From Antrodiella citrinella (lineage: Eukaryota; Basidiomycota; Agaricomycetes; Polyporales; Steccherinaceae), in NCBI GenBank assembly GCA_004802725.1, contig SGPM01000364.1, forward strand, positions 1 through 26,246: a stretch of DNA of 26,246 nt. The letters run 5' to 3'. The notes under the pieces were generated by a model. The model saw only the letters and a list, made by a program, of their open reading frames with translations, was not told the DNA's origin and searched no databases. Both the position numbers and the translations under genes were made by a program. This document shows positions 10,707 through 20,726 of the stretch, piece by piece; position 1 is the stretch's first letter, and each line of letters opens with the position of its first letter.

Positions 10707-11870
10707 AATGATTGCGCCAAGGCAAGATATAACTTTTGCGACTGGTTATAAAGGGGGGGGAAGGACAGCAGGATGGTCGTTGTGGGTGAGAGGAAGCAAT
10801 ACTCTGACCCCATCCTTTATATGGCCGGTGGCCACACAGACCTCTGGAGCACACAATCCCCCGCCTTCAGCCCAGATATGTTGCGCGTTGTGCGTCTTGA
10901 GGATTCTCTTTTATCTGCTCCAGTAAAGAGCACTTAGCTAAACGAAGACCAATGATCGTCAGGACAAAGTTCGCAGTCCCAATGGATGTTGACTTACCTC
11001 GAACAAAACTTCATCTTCATGCATTGTGGGCCCTTTGTCTTCGACTTGAATGGACCTTTATTTGACCTAACGGGCTTCATAACATGAATACCATTTCTGA
11101 CTTCTGATTGGTTCTCTTTGGTTCTCTTCTGATAAAGGAACAGAACCATAGATTGCTCTACGTTGCAACGATCCTGCATCGAAGCGTCATTATAGCGCTG
11201 CGAGCACGTAACAGTCAATATGACGACTTCTAGACGATGAATCAGTAAGACTCACTCATATATCGAAGAGAAAGTCAACCGTGACGCCGCGACTATCTGG
11301 CTGTCATGAACCTTTGGCCAAAGACATGGTGGCTCAAGGAGCATAGCATTGACGAGTGATCGTTGCTCTTGATGACGCTATGACGCTCTTTCTCTTTCTC
11401 TTATCCCGCTTTCCAGAGTTATAAGGCTATACAAGCGGCACCTCTTGCAGTCGTGATGCAGTACGACATTATGTAGGTGATGGTTTAAGCTCGTGGGTTC
11501 GGAATCCGTATTCAACGAATGGCTGCCGCTATAGCCAGCACTGCGATTGGATGTCAGTGTCAAAATTCAGCAAAGTTGCACGGTGACATACCGTTTCCAA
11601 CAGCTTCACTTGAGTGGACGATTGTGACCAAGCGACAATGATTCGGTGAATTGTTCAAAGAATGTTGACATTGTGGGCACACTGACCTGGGCGCTACCTG
11701 CTTGATGCCGATGCCCGAGCGACACTTGCACCGTGATCAAGGCCAACGCGCTCACAACTCACGTCTGCCATTTCTGTGCAGAGGCACATATATATACGTA
11801 TACATAGTGAAACTGCTCGTCAAGAGGAGCCAGTACTAGCGATCGAATCCGAGTAAAAATGTGTAAGAAT
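10707..11870. other. Intergenic, no gene recognised
   Basis: About 1.16 kb between two minus-strand genes. Only short open frames without splice logic are present. It must contain the promoter of the zinc-finger gene and the 3' end of the DUF6533 gene. A run of eight G lies at 10747-10754. Confidence 0.5.
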
Positions 11871-13546
11871 TTAGTATACGACCGAGCTGTTAAAGCTCTG
11901 CAGTGCGCCTTTTTCCTTCAAAACTACAGACACTGAGCTCACCAAGCTGTCGCTCTGGTACGTCTCGGAATCCTGCTGAGCGAGGCTCCCATATGTACCT
12001 TCTCCGGAAGTTGTGGCTTGCCAGACCACGGTGCTCGGGTTGATGGATGGTAATGTAGGACCTGTGACTGTCGACGTTGATCCTGCCATGCGCTGTTGTC
12101 TGTGGAAGGCCTTCTGTAGATGAAGAAGTAGCCGGACTGTCATTATACCGACGGCGGCATGGAAGGGTCTATTACAACCTTATAAGAAGGGCTTCGCGGG
12201 AAGCAACTATCAAATACGTACCCGTAACTGAACCAAGGGATGTGTGTGACGTTCTGTAGAACCGAGTGTTAGTCACTACAAGCAAAGGATCTCGATTGAG
12301 TATGGAGCGCACCACGACCATCAGGTTGTTGAAGAGCAAGATGCATGATACGCTGTCAATGATCCACAGCGTCAGTCAGAGAAGGGTTCCTTCTCAGCGC
12401 GACGAGCGGACGGACCCAAAGAAGTAGATCAAGTTGTCCTGTACGATCAAGGGATACAGCGTCACGAACTTGACACCACTCTCGCGCCACGACCTGGACA
12501 GGGAGCGTATAGATTTAGCAAGTGCAAATCCGAACAGGACCCCTTCGAACGCGGTAGCTGGATGATTTGCATCAGTATCCGTCCTGACAAGTATGCGAAA
12601 GTTACTCACCGGGTATCCACTGCGCAAACTCTATTCCAGTGTGAATGGATGGGCACCCGGGTATTGGCAGCGTCTTTGCTTCGCGGATCACACTGGCTCG
12701 TCTCTCTGCATTGAATATTAGGATGTACAGAAACCCGGCGATCGATACCAGGAACAGGAATCCATTGAAGAACGCAACCTAGAAGATGTGTCGTCAGTCG
12801 AAGGCGACACGAAGCAGATTAACTCGGCCCTACCTTCTTTGAACATCTGTACAAGGCATAAATCCTGAGTTGCATGACGATCTCAACAGCCCAAAGGCTG
12901 AGCGCCCCTACCACTCGGATTGTAGAATCCATTGCGACACAGCTACCAGGAGTATGATCAGTACAAATACAGCAATCAGAAGACATACAAACGGACGTGG
13001 TCAGGCTTGGTTGGAATGTTGCAAATGAATGGATTTGAGCGACATCAAAAAGCGTCACTAAGATAGTGTAGTATCGGACCTTACGAATAAAATCAGTGAA
13101 CGACATGAAGAGAAAAGTATAAAACTGATGACCCACCCAGAAAAACATAATCTTTCCGAAGTTCCATGAACTAGGCTATAAGACGAGTCTAAGCATTACG
13201 CCTGCCTGCAGCTGCGGCGAAGAAGGCATACCCAAATATATTTGATCTGTGTTGCACGGATGATCAACGCAACTTCGGATACTCATCGACTGCGTTAACT
13301 TGCCTCCGCTTCAACGGTCAAAACTGCGTACAATAGAACGTGGCTCGTGACTAAAATCCAAGAATCCTTCTTTCAAAGAACTCACAATAATCGTATAAGA
13401 CCCATGTGAGAGACGTCACTGAGTTGATCCGCACTGATCAGCAACGAAGTGTGGAGCCTTGGGAAACCGTACGAACCGCAAGTGAACATAGGTATTTTCC
13501 CCGCTTTGAGAAGCTGTATAGCTTCTGCACTGAGAGCGACGGACAT
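11871..13546 (-). CDS. DUF6533 domain-containing multipass membrane protein
   Basis: Twelve exons give 350 codons including the stop in unbroken phase: 13546-13477, 13418-13386, 13323-13304, 13246-13232, 13175-13137, 13079-12997, 12942-12834, 12778-12610, 12557-12416, 12352-12313, 12253-12222 and 12168-11871. The N-terminus reads WVLYDYFLTVEAEIKYIW and then WNFGKIMFFWVRYYTILVTL, the DUF6533 signature. Further segments follow: LWAVEIVMQLRIYALYRCSK, FFNGFLFLVSIAGFLYIL, TAFEGVLFGFALAKS, LIVQDNLIYFFGVSCILLF and WFSYGPFHAAVGIMTVRLLL. About seven membrane spans precede a Ser/Thr-rich cytosol-like tail. The family is expanded in Agaricomycetes and has no proven function; a receptor-like role is only suggested by topology. 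Three exons are very short (33, 20 and 15 nt), and the third intron starts with GC. All twelve exons agree with the family, so the gene looks intact. Confidence 0.88.
13247..13303 (-). other. Apparent GC-AG intron in the DUF6533 gene
   Basis: The 57-nt intron begins GCAAGT after exon bases GAG and ends ACACAG. AG|GCAAGT is the optimal donor for the minor class of GC-AG introns. Removing it joins LTVEAE to IKYIW in phase, as the family requires. The nearest GT one codon further in would give NQIYLG and lose the motif. Confidence 0.75.
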
Positions 13547-13945
13547 CGTTGCGAGATACTTAGTGCGAGTAAAGACAGAGGGATGCTTGGGAAACCAGTA
13601 GCCGCGTAGCGATAAACATTGGACTTTGCTTATGAGTTCGGTGTTTAGGCTCGGAGGAAGTGAGGACAATGAGTTTCGGTGGCAGTATGAGAAGAACACA
13701 CCATCTGTAACATCAGCTGCGCGCCGAAAAGATCAGAGAGACCTGTTAACTGTATATCATGGTTGCCACAGGTTGCCATTTGCTTGTGACGTGGTGTGTG
13801 ACCTTTAACGCGATACCCGCTAAGTTGTCTATCTTGCAGTTCATACTACGCTCAAGCTGAGATCCAGAATGTTGCGCTGGATTGGCCATCGTTACATAAA
13901 ACATAACAAGAGGAAAACAAGCACTCACCAGAACGAGATCCAATC

Positions 13946-14430
13946 TTATAATGAGGCCTGACTGAAGCGCTCTGCGATCGCCACCTCCTGGCCGACAGGA
14001 TCTCTTCCCCAACTTGAAGTCACAAACAACTCTGAGAAGCAAATCATGATGCTGCCGTCAGAGACGTGTCAAACTCAATTTGTCATTGAATCAATGGTAG
14101 CGTACCGCATGCATGCGCAATGTCCGTGTCAAAACCCGCTATCGTGATCTGGTGACCTTGCGCGCGGATCCTCAGGTCTTCGCGCTTGAGCTTGTGAATC
14201 CAAGCGAGAATCAAACCAAACGTGGACGCTTCAGGTTGCGACGGAGAGTTTTTGACAGATCTATTCGACCGCAGTATGATAGAATCGCTCTTTCCTGTGC
14301 GGTCCGCGATGTGAAGGACGTTTCCTGTTCACCATCCATCGGATATGACAGGAGTCGGGACAGGTCGGGACCAGGCTTCTTGAGCGCACTTGTCTTACCA
14401 ATCTGTATCACCGGACAAAAGTATGCTCGA
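13946..14430 (-). CDS. Unrecognised gene, 3' exons
   Basis: Two exons are well defined, 14324-14106 and 14031-13946 (stop TAA at 13948-13946), joined by a 74-nt intron with a GTACGC donor and TTCTCAG acceptor. A third upstream exon ends at 14399, reading YFCPVIQIG, before a 74-nt intron. The product reads NVLHIADRTGKSDSIILRSN, then TFGLILAWIHKLKRED, LRIRAQGHQITIAGFDTDIA and, after the last intron, ELFVTSSWGRDPVGQEVAIA. The change of frame at each exon edge is repaired exactly by the introns, which is why I believe it. The family is not recognised. The 5' end is unresolved; coding-like pieces on the same strand at about 14640-14780 and 15050-15180 could be earlier exons. Confidence 0.45.
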
Positions 14431-15907
14431 ACTTTGTGAGTTCAGCTCTACTTCCTTCAGTCACAACAACGTGCCTTGTTGCTTCTGAAAAGGCTGCCCA
14501 GCATCCCGAAGCACCTGAAAATTACGATCGTTTGTTAAAATTAACTATGACGCAACTTACTATGACATACATGACAATCTCCCTCTCTACTAAAGCCTGA
14601 GAGCTTGAACTTGCGAAAGCATCTGGCTCCCCGCTTCTTTTATGTACACAGAGCTCCTCTCGCACGTTGACAGGATGCTCACCTTGCGTTGCTTGACCTT
14701 GCGGTTCATAAGGCGTACCCGTCGCGTCTTATGTATTGCAAGGAGCTGTAAGACATTGTTACCGATTGCCTCTTGGACAGGCGATGGCGAAGTATCGGAA
14801 GCATGGAAGAGTCAGAGGCCCAGGGTCGTCCGAGTCGACACGACACCGACGTGACGACTATCAAAACCGCCTCTGTGATTGGCTGACGGAGATAGCCGGA
14901 CCAGCTGGCAAGTTGAGGGGTGTCTTAAAAGTAAGGTACTCTCGATCTCTGTTGTATTTTACCCTTTACGAGTCCTTGTTCTAGCAATAGGCAAGTCTTG
15001 CATTGTCTTCGTTACGGTCAGGACATCCTATAGCCACCATCTAGGGACCGTATGCCCGCTGGCGGTCCAAACTTCAAAGCGGGCCTGCAGAGATGTCAAA
15101 GCACTACCAGCTATCCGGGAACGGTACAATGGGTACATTTCGATGCGTAGCTCTCTCAGTCGACGCCGTTCAGAGCATACGCGTGTCGATCCTGATTATC
15201 TCGACATCTGCGATGTCAACTGATTTGTCAATCGTACGCCGTAAGTTTGACTTTCAGGAGCAGGAGAGTTTTATCATTGTTCATGCCAGTGGAAGCCACA
15301 CCTGGGTATAAAACAAGACTCTCGGTGCTCTGTTAATACCAGTATCTGGCAACTAGTTTTGCAAGCAACGTCCTCTTCGGTATTGAGGTCTTTCAGTGGC
15401 TTTCACGCGAGCTGAAGCGCTGAAGTCCCAACCAGTGTTCAAGTCAACTACGTCATATGCGTTTCCGATGCCGTTTACTGTGTTTCACGCTGATTCTGCT
15501 CGCTGATATGTTGCTGGCTCATCCAATGTGGACGTAAGTCTCGCCTTATTGTATGATCGACTTAGATGTTCATCTATCGTAGGAATGTCCGTCTGGTCAT
15601 CTTATCCGACCGTGGCAACTCAATAAACCGTCACGGCCAGTACGCAATGCTCGTCGATCAACTTTCTATTGGTTGCTTATGCCTTGTCAGACGGAAGAAC
15701 CAGTCGTCAATGGCTCATTTGGTCCACATTCTGAAGCACTCGGCACCCGACCCAACTCATCCTATCGGACGGGATTCTGATATGCCATCGCTGACACTGT
15801 TCTCAATGACTGCTCAAATAAATTATGTGAAGACCACTAACCTTCAACATTTTTGCATATGCATGCTCATATGCTGGCCAGTGTTCTTAATGACAGGGTA
15901 ATGACGA
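14431..15907. other. Region without a firm gene
   Basis: Minus-strand stretches reading LLAIHKTRRVRLMNRKVKQR (about 14670-14760, ending at a GTGAGC donor) and ELRIEMYPLYRSRIAGSALT (about 15090-15170) look coding and may belong to the gene ending at 13946. I could not link them. Nothing is recognised from 15310 to 15907. Confidence 0.35.
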
Positions 15908-16688
15908 TGATGAGCCCCGATTCTCGCTGGTACCCACGCGCCGCTATTACGCACCGACTAGCACCCATCTGCCCCTACCTCGGCACCTTCGGAGGCTTCT
16001 CGCCCGCTACTTCGACTCGTATTCACGTCCGCACATCCCGACGAATGACCCGCGCATCACCCGTGACATCCGAAACCCTCGAGTACGGGTCCGCGAGCCG
16101 TCCGAAGCCACGCGAGAGCTATACGTCCCACCCCGATACCTCCTTTCACACCCCCGTTAGTACATCGTATCTCCTTCGAACATCGTATCGTAGTTTCCGG
16201 ACCCTTATCGTACCTTCTCGGACACTTTCGTTTATCTTATTTCTTACTTCTCGACTCTTTCTCGTAGCTACCAGTTTGATTAGTCCGTATCCTACTATAA
16301 GTAGGCGCACTATGTACATTAGAACAAGGAGAAGATCCCCCTCCCATTTTCCCCCTTAATACCTGTGAGAGCGAAGATTTCACGAACCCCTGCGAACCGC
16401 GTGCGTATATTTCTATTGCGACCCCTTTTTCGTTCTTTGGTTATCCTGCGTTTACTGTGTTGCGTTGCGTTTCTAACGAGCCCCGAGTTCTACTGCGTTT
16501 ACTACTGCGTTCACCTTCTATTGCGACCCCATTGCGTTTACGACCCTCTCGACGCCGTGTTTCCACCTCTGCTCGCTGTTCGATATACCGCTATCGTCTT
16601 CCTTTATCTTCGCAATATCGCCCGCGGCCCCTATTGTCCATCGGTCCGGACACTCTCGGACCTATTCCTGTCAGCTTCGTACTTTCCG
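15908..16688 (+). repeat. Left arm of a long inverted repeat, LTR-like
   Basis: The 781-nt arm begins TGATGAGCCCC and ends TTCGTACTTTCCG. Read in reverse complement it matches 16997-17778. A promoter-like TATA sequence (TACTATAAGTAGG, about 16293-16305) lies mid-arm, as in the U3/R part of retrotransposon long terminal repeats. No primer-binding site or target duplication was found at its edges. The long open frames in it are products of composition and are broken by a one-base indel relative to the other arm. Confidence 0.85.
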
Positions 16689-16996
16689 CTGATGCACCAG
16701 ACGGGCTCCTGAACGCAGAAGTAACCCACCCAACAATGGGGGTACTCCAGGAGGAGGACACCACGTAAGGGCGTAAGTAGAGGAGTCGTAAGGGTGGGCC
16801 GAGGACCTAGGAATAGAGTAGAGTAATCCGGCGATGTTCGTGTGTCGTCCGAGATGACTCGCACAACGCCCGATGACCTACGAGACCGCACGAGCGTAGT
16901 ACCGAAATAGCTACGAAGCCTGCGGAGAAGTACTAGACCGCGCGGAATGGCTATGTCGTGACTAGCTGGCTGATAAAACGCGATCGATAGGGTCCA
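16689..16996. other. Spacer between the inverted arms
   Basis: A 308-bp unique stretch with no open frame of note. It differs on its two sides, so the arms meet different sequence at their inner ends: CTGATGCACC on the left, and TGGACCCTAT on the right when that side is read in the same sense. Confidence 0.6.
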
Positions 16997-17778
16997 CGGA
17001 AAGTACGAAGCTGACAGGAATAGGTCCGAGAGTGTCCGGACCGATGGACGATAGGGGCCGCGGGCGATATTGCGAAGATAAAGGAAGACGATAGCGGTAT
17101 ATCGAACAGCGAGCAGAGGTGGAAACACGGCGTCGAGAGGGTCGTAAACGCAATGGGGTCGCAATAGAAGGTGAACGCAGTAGTAAACGCAGTAGAACTC
17201 GGGGCTTGTTAGAAACGCAACGCAACGCAGTAAACGCAGGATAACCAAAGAACGAAAAAGGGGTCGCAATAGAAATATACGCACGCGGTTCGCAGGGGTT
17301 CGTGAAATCTTCGCTCTCACAGGTATTAAGGGGGAAAAGGGGAGGGGGATCTTCTTCTTTGTTCTAATGTACATAGTGCACCTACTTATAGTAGGATACG
17401 GACTAATCAAACCGGTAGTTACGAGAAAGAGTCGAAAAGTAAGAAATGAGATGAACGAAAGTGTCCGAGAAGGTACGAGAAAGGTCCGGAAAATACGATA
17501 CAATGTCCGAGGGAGATACGATGTACGAACGGGGGTGTGAAAGGAAGTATCGGAGGTGGGCGTATAGCTCTCGCGTGGCTTCGGACAATGCGCGGACGTG
17601 AGTTCGAGGATTTCGGACATCGCGGGTGGCGCACGGGTCGATCGTCGGAAGCTTCGGATGTGAGTACGAGTCGAAGTAGCGGACGAGAAGCCTTCGGAGG
17701 TGCTGAAGTAGCGGCGGACGGGTGCTAGGCGGTGCGAAATAGCGGCGCGCGGGTACCAGCGAGAATCGGGGCTCATCA
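16997..17778 (-). repeat. Right arm of the long inverted repeat, LTR-like
   Basis: The 782-nt arm is the inverted counterpart of 15908-16688. The inner 333 nt (16997-17329) differ from the left arm at only three positions; the outer 450 nt are clearly more diverged. On the minus strand the unit may continue past 17778 to a TGTCCGGACA sequence near 17893-17902, which would be an LTR-type 5' TG end, but the left arm has no matching extension. Confidence 0.85.
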
Positions 17779-17815
17779 GCGCCCGGGACACTCCGGACAC
17801 CCATGTCTAATGCTG

Positions 17816-17951
17816 GCCCGGATATCCGGGCGGCCAACCCATATGGGGAGATACATACGTGGGACCCTGTCCGCCTGACCCATGTGATATGGTGTCCGGA
17901 CACCATCAGCTGACCATATCATGATGGGGAAATCTCGGATCGTCGGCCGAC
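17816..17951. repeat. Cluster of perfect short palindromes
   Basis: Within 136 bp there are four perfect palindromes: GCCCGGATATCCGGGC (17816-17831), CCCATATGGG (17838-17847), ATGGTGTCCGGACACCAT (17889-17906) and GTCGGCCGAC (17942-17951). An imperfect longer pairing of GATATGG (17886-17892) with CCATATC (17914-17920) surrounds the third. The cluster sits between the inverted repeat and the first coiled-coil gene. Confidence 0.75.
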
Positions 17952-18039
17952 ATCCGGCCATCATATTATATGGCCTAATTGGGATTAAGCTTGACCATCT
18001 TATATGTACTAACTGACTGTATAGTGTGGGTGTTGCCCA

Positions 18040-18045
18040 TATAAG
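18040..18045 (+). promoter_or_regulatory. TATA-like element of the first coiled-coil gene
   Basis: TATAAG lies 38 bp before the ATG at 18084, followed by a CT-rich leader. The paralogous gene has the same hexamer at 19334-19339, also followed by a CT-rich leader. Confidence 0.4.
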
Positions 18046-18083
18046 CGCTGTTGACATGTTCTCCTCATTCCCCTACTCCTATC

Positions 18084-18627
18084 ATGTCCAACGCCCAAAC
18101 TCTGCTCGATGCCCAATCTCTTTTTGACCTTCCCAATTCTGCTGCACCTCCTTCTCTTGCGGCCAAAGAGATTCTCCAACTTCGCTTTGACGAACTTCAG
18201 CTCTCCACTCGTATCAAAGATGTCCTTCACCAGGCCCATCTTGCAGACATGCGTCTTGCCATTGCCAACTTGACTCGTCAGATAGACCAGGTCAAGCAAT
18301 GCTGCACTGCTGGTGAGGCAAGCAATCAAAGGACATTGCTTTGTTTTGATAGGCTGGAGGCTGCACGTGAGGAGGAGCATTTTCTCCAGCAGATCGAGGA
18401 CGCCACGACCAACTTGGCTCAGGCAAAGACACGCCTCGGCCTCCGTGAGAGAAAGCTTGTTGTCTTACATCGTGGCATTCACAAGTTGGCACAGGTGTGT
18501 TATCCGAAATTTCCTCTCCTTGACGTCCCTCTCTCTAATACACCTTGCCTTCTAGGGTAACAAACCGCCGATCACATTGTTGACCCTAGGGCACGTTGAT
18601 GGGATTGTGTTTCCCAGCCGTGTCTAA
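18084..18627 (+). CDS. Coiled-coil protein, first copy of a tandem pair (short form)
   Basis: Exons 18084-18494 and 18556-18627 give 160 residues, starting MSNAQTLLDAQSLF. The core EILQLRFDELQLSTRIKDVL with HLADMRLAIANLTRQIDQVK matches the next gene closely. A second heptad-rich region, QQIEDATTNLAQAKTRLGLR, follows, and exon 1 ends LHRGIHKLAQ just before the conserved intron. Exon 2 reads GNKPPITLLTLGHVDGIVFP and stops soon after; it is homologous to the start of exon 2 of the neighbour but lacks the acidic tail. The protein has no signal or membrane segment and is probably a cytosolic or nuclear oligomer. Function is unknown. The early stop suggests a shortened or decaying copy, but the reading frame and splice sites are clean. 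Confidence 0.7.
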
Positions 18628-19396
18628 GGACATTTTCATTCTGGTGATTGGGTAAAGCCTCAATGTTGTTGTTCCTCAGCTTGCGATCCTGACACTTTGA
18701 ATTTGGATTAGATTGACACTGACGTGAAAGCCCCCAGTAGACAGTTCATTTTTGGCGGTTGCATATTTTTTTGTCAGCACACACTTTACCGTCTCTCTCG
18801 CTCCATTCCCGTTCACTCCTTTTATTTGTCTTCCACCTACCTTATTTGATGCTTTGCGATGCTGTGTTTGGGCATATAATTTTCACTAAACATCTCTCCC
18901 TTGCAATCCCAACTGTATCGTGATGTAGTACGTCACTCATTCCCTGTGTGATCCCTCATTGTTCAGCCTCTCACCCCGGTCCGATCACCCCAATACGCGT
19001 GTTGACTAAGTGTGCCTACCCATCTGGGATACCGCTTCTAAATTTTACTTCCGCCTTGAGAACGATTGACAACAAGGACCCACAACGTCACACTGTGTCA
19101 CTCCGCAACCGATAGGTGTTATTTGCTTTTTGAATGTACTTTGTAGGCTTGTACAGATGTTCTGTCTCGTACACCCTGAATATGGTCTTCATTTTTCCGG
19201 AGAACCGCTTATTCGAGTCTCTTTCTATTTGGAAATGATATGTGGCGAATACCTCATAATGTGTGGCGAGTACCTGTTAGGTACGTAAATCCTGCTTACA
19301 GGGACACTCAACCGGCTGCTGACCGCCTATAGGTATAAGACAAAGATGCATTCTCCCTCCCTCCTGCAGTCCCCTTATTCCCATTTCTCCGTTATC
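18628..19396. other. Intergenic between the tandem paralogues
   Basis: About 770 bp with no gene. A direct repeat of TGTGGCGARTACCT occurs at 19241-19254 and 19262-19275, just upstream of the second copy's promoter. The last 60 bp before 19397 are CT-rich. Confidence 0.5.
19334..19339 (+). promoter_or_regulatory. TATA-like element of the second coiled-coil gene
   Basis: TATAAG lies 57 bp before the ATG at 19397, upstream of a pyrimidine-rich leader like that of the first copy. Confidence 0.4.
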
Positions 19397-20084
19397 ATGT
19401 CCAATAATCCATCTACCCTTCCCATCCCTCTTCAACCGGATGAGGTCATGCAACTTCGTTTCACGGAGCTTCAACTCTCCATCCGAGCCAAAGAGCTTCT
19501 CCACCAGTCTCAGCTCTCCGAGATGGGTGCCACGCTTGCCAACCTTAGCCTTCAACTTGATGAGGTCAAGCAACACGTAGCTTCAGACGTGGCAGACAGG
19601 AACAAATCTCTACGTCGCCTGGAAGGATCCGAATCTCGTTTGGATACACTGCACCGGAAGATCCACAACATTGCTTCCAATTTGAGTGCAACCAACCGCC
19701 GCACCTTCCTTCAGGAAAAGAGGCTCAGTCTCTTACGTCGAGACATTCAAAAGGTGGCACAGGTATGTATCTGGGTGATCTCCTCAGGGTATCTCTTACG
19801 CAGTCCATCTTCTAGAGTGTCAGACCGCCAGTTTTGTTAGGAACAGGGCGTTTTGAGAATGTTATTTTCCCAGAGGACAGTCCTGCTGGGGCTCGTCCCA
19901 CCCGTGAGTGATCCTTGTCAATTAACATTTCCATCTGCTTATATCTGCTCTAGTTCCCCTTCCTCGCTCTGGGCGATCCCGCGCATTGGCTGAAGACCAA
20001 GATGTCCCTCAAACTGCCAATGCTGAAGACAGTGATGACAATGAGGTGGATAACCCTGAGGAGGAGGACGAGGAGGAGGACTAA
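19397..20084 (+). CDS. Coiled-coil protein with acidic C-terminus, second copy of the pair
   Basis: Exons 19397-19762, 19816-19903 and 19954-20084 give 194 residues. It starts MSNNPSTLPIPLQPDE and carries the shared core EVMQLRFTELQLSIRAKELL then SEMGATLANLSLQLDEVK, followed by further heptads to LRRDIQKVAQ, where intron 1 falls at the same place as in the first copy. Exon 2 (RPPVLLGTGRFENVIFPED) is homologous to exon 2 of that copy. Exon 3 adds a basic patch (LPRSGRSRA) and a strongly acidic tail, DNEVDNPEEEDEEED. A coiled coil with an acidic tail would fit a nuclear scaffold or chaperone-like partner, but that is inference. The family is not recognised. Confidence 0.78.
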
Positions 20085-20726
20085 TAGCTAACCTTTCGCC
20101 CCCTACACTTTTTTTCCATATACTCCTTTGATTATTCAACCCTCCTCTCATTCAATTTGACATTCAATCTACGTTCATTCCATATATCTCTACCTTGCAT
20201 AACATATACGTGTTGTCTAGATTCTCCCTAATTTTCAGTCTAAACTCTGCAAATGGGTCAGTCTGGTTTGCGGTCACACTTCTGCTCATCAACTATCTTC
20301 GGTTTCAACTTCCATTAGGGCACAAAATGCACATTAGACCGTTATGTTCCTCTGTTTGTGTTGGGCCTTGTGGAATATGAGTTCTTCGGAGTCAATCGGT
20401 ATACCCTGCAGGGGGCATGTACCTGCGTACCCATACACATTTGTAGTACTCGGAGTCTCCAGTTGCCATATCTTCCACTCGGTAGCCACGTACAGGAGCA
20501 GACCTAGTAGACCTATAGTACGGTACCCATAGCTGTGTACCGGGAGATTTGGTAGGGCTGATACGGCACCTACCGCTTGGGTGTTCTATTCGGTTTCCAG
20601 ACAGTCTGGATCAATCGGGATAGTGTTCGAAGATACGATGAAGATTGTGGTTTCCTTCTACCCGAGGAACATGGGTTTGAAGCAGTTAGATTGTAAAATA
20701 AAAGACTAGAAGTACGGTAAACCACC
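20085..20726. other. Convergent intergenic region
   Basis: Between the stop of the acidic-tailed coiled-coil gene and the stop of the large minus-strand gene. No gene is seen; the sequence is AT-richer near both gene ends. Confidence 0.5.

Noticed and set aside
15853..16712. Two consecutive plus-strand open frames of 168 and 115 codons
   Set aside because: They are the left-arm equivalents of the same repeat translation, with no start context or splice signals.
15908..17778. A complete LTR retrotransposon
   Set aside because: The arms are inverted rather than direct, the 308-bp spacer encodes no gag, protease, reverse transcriptase or integrase, and no primer-binding site or target duplication was found.
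16631..17800. A 389-codon minus-strand open frame
   Set aside because: It is mostly the right arm of the inverted repeat. The same peptide in the left arm is broken by a one-base indel, there is no domain, and the composition (Arg, Tyr, Pro, Phe) simply reflects stop-poor repeat DNA.
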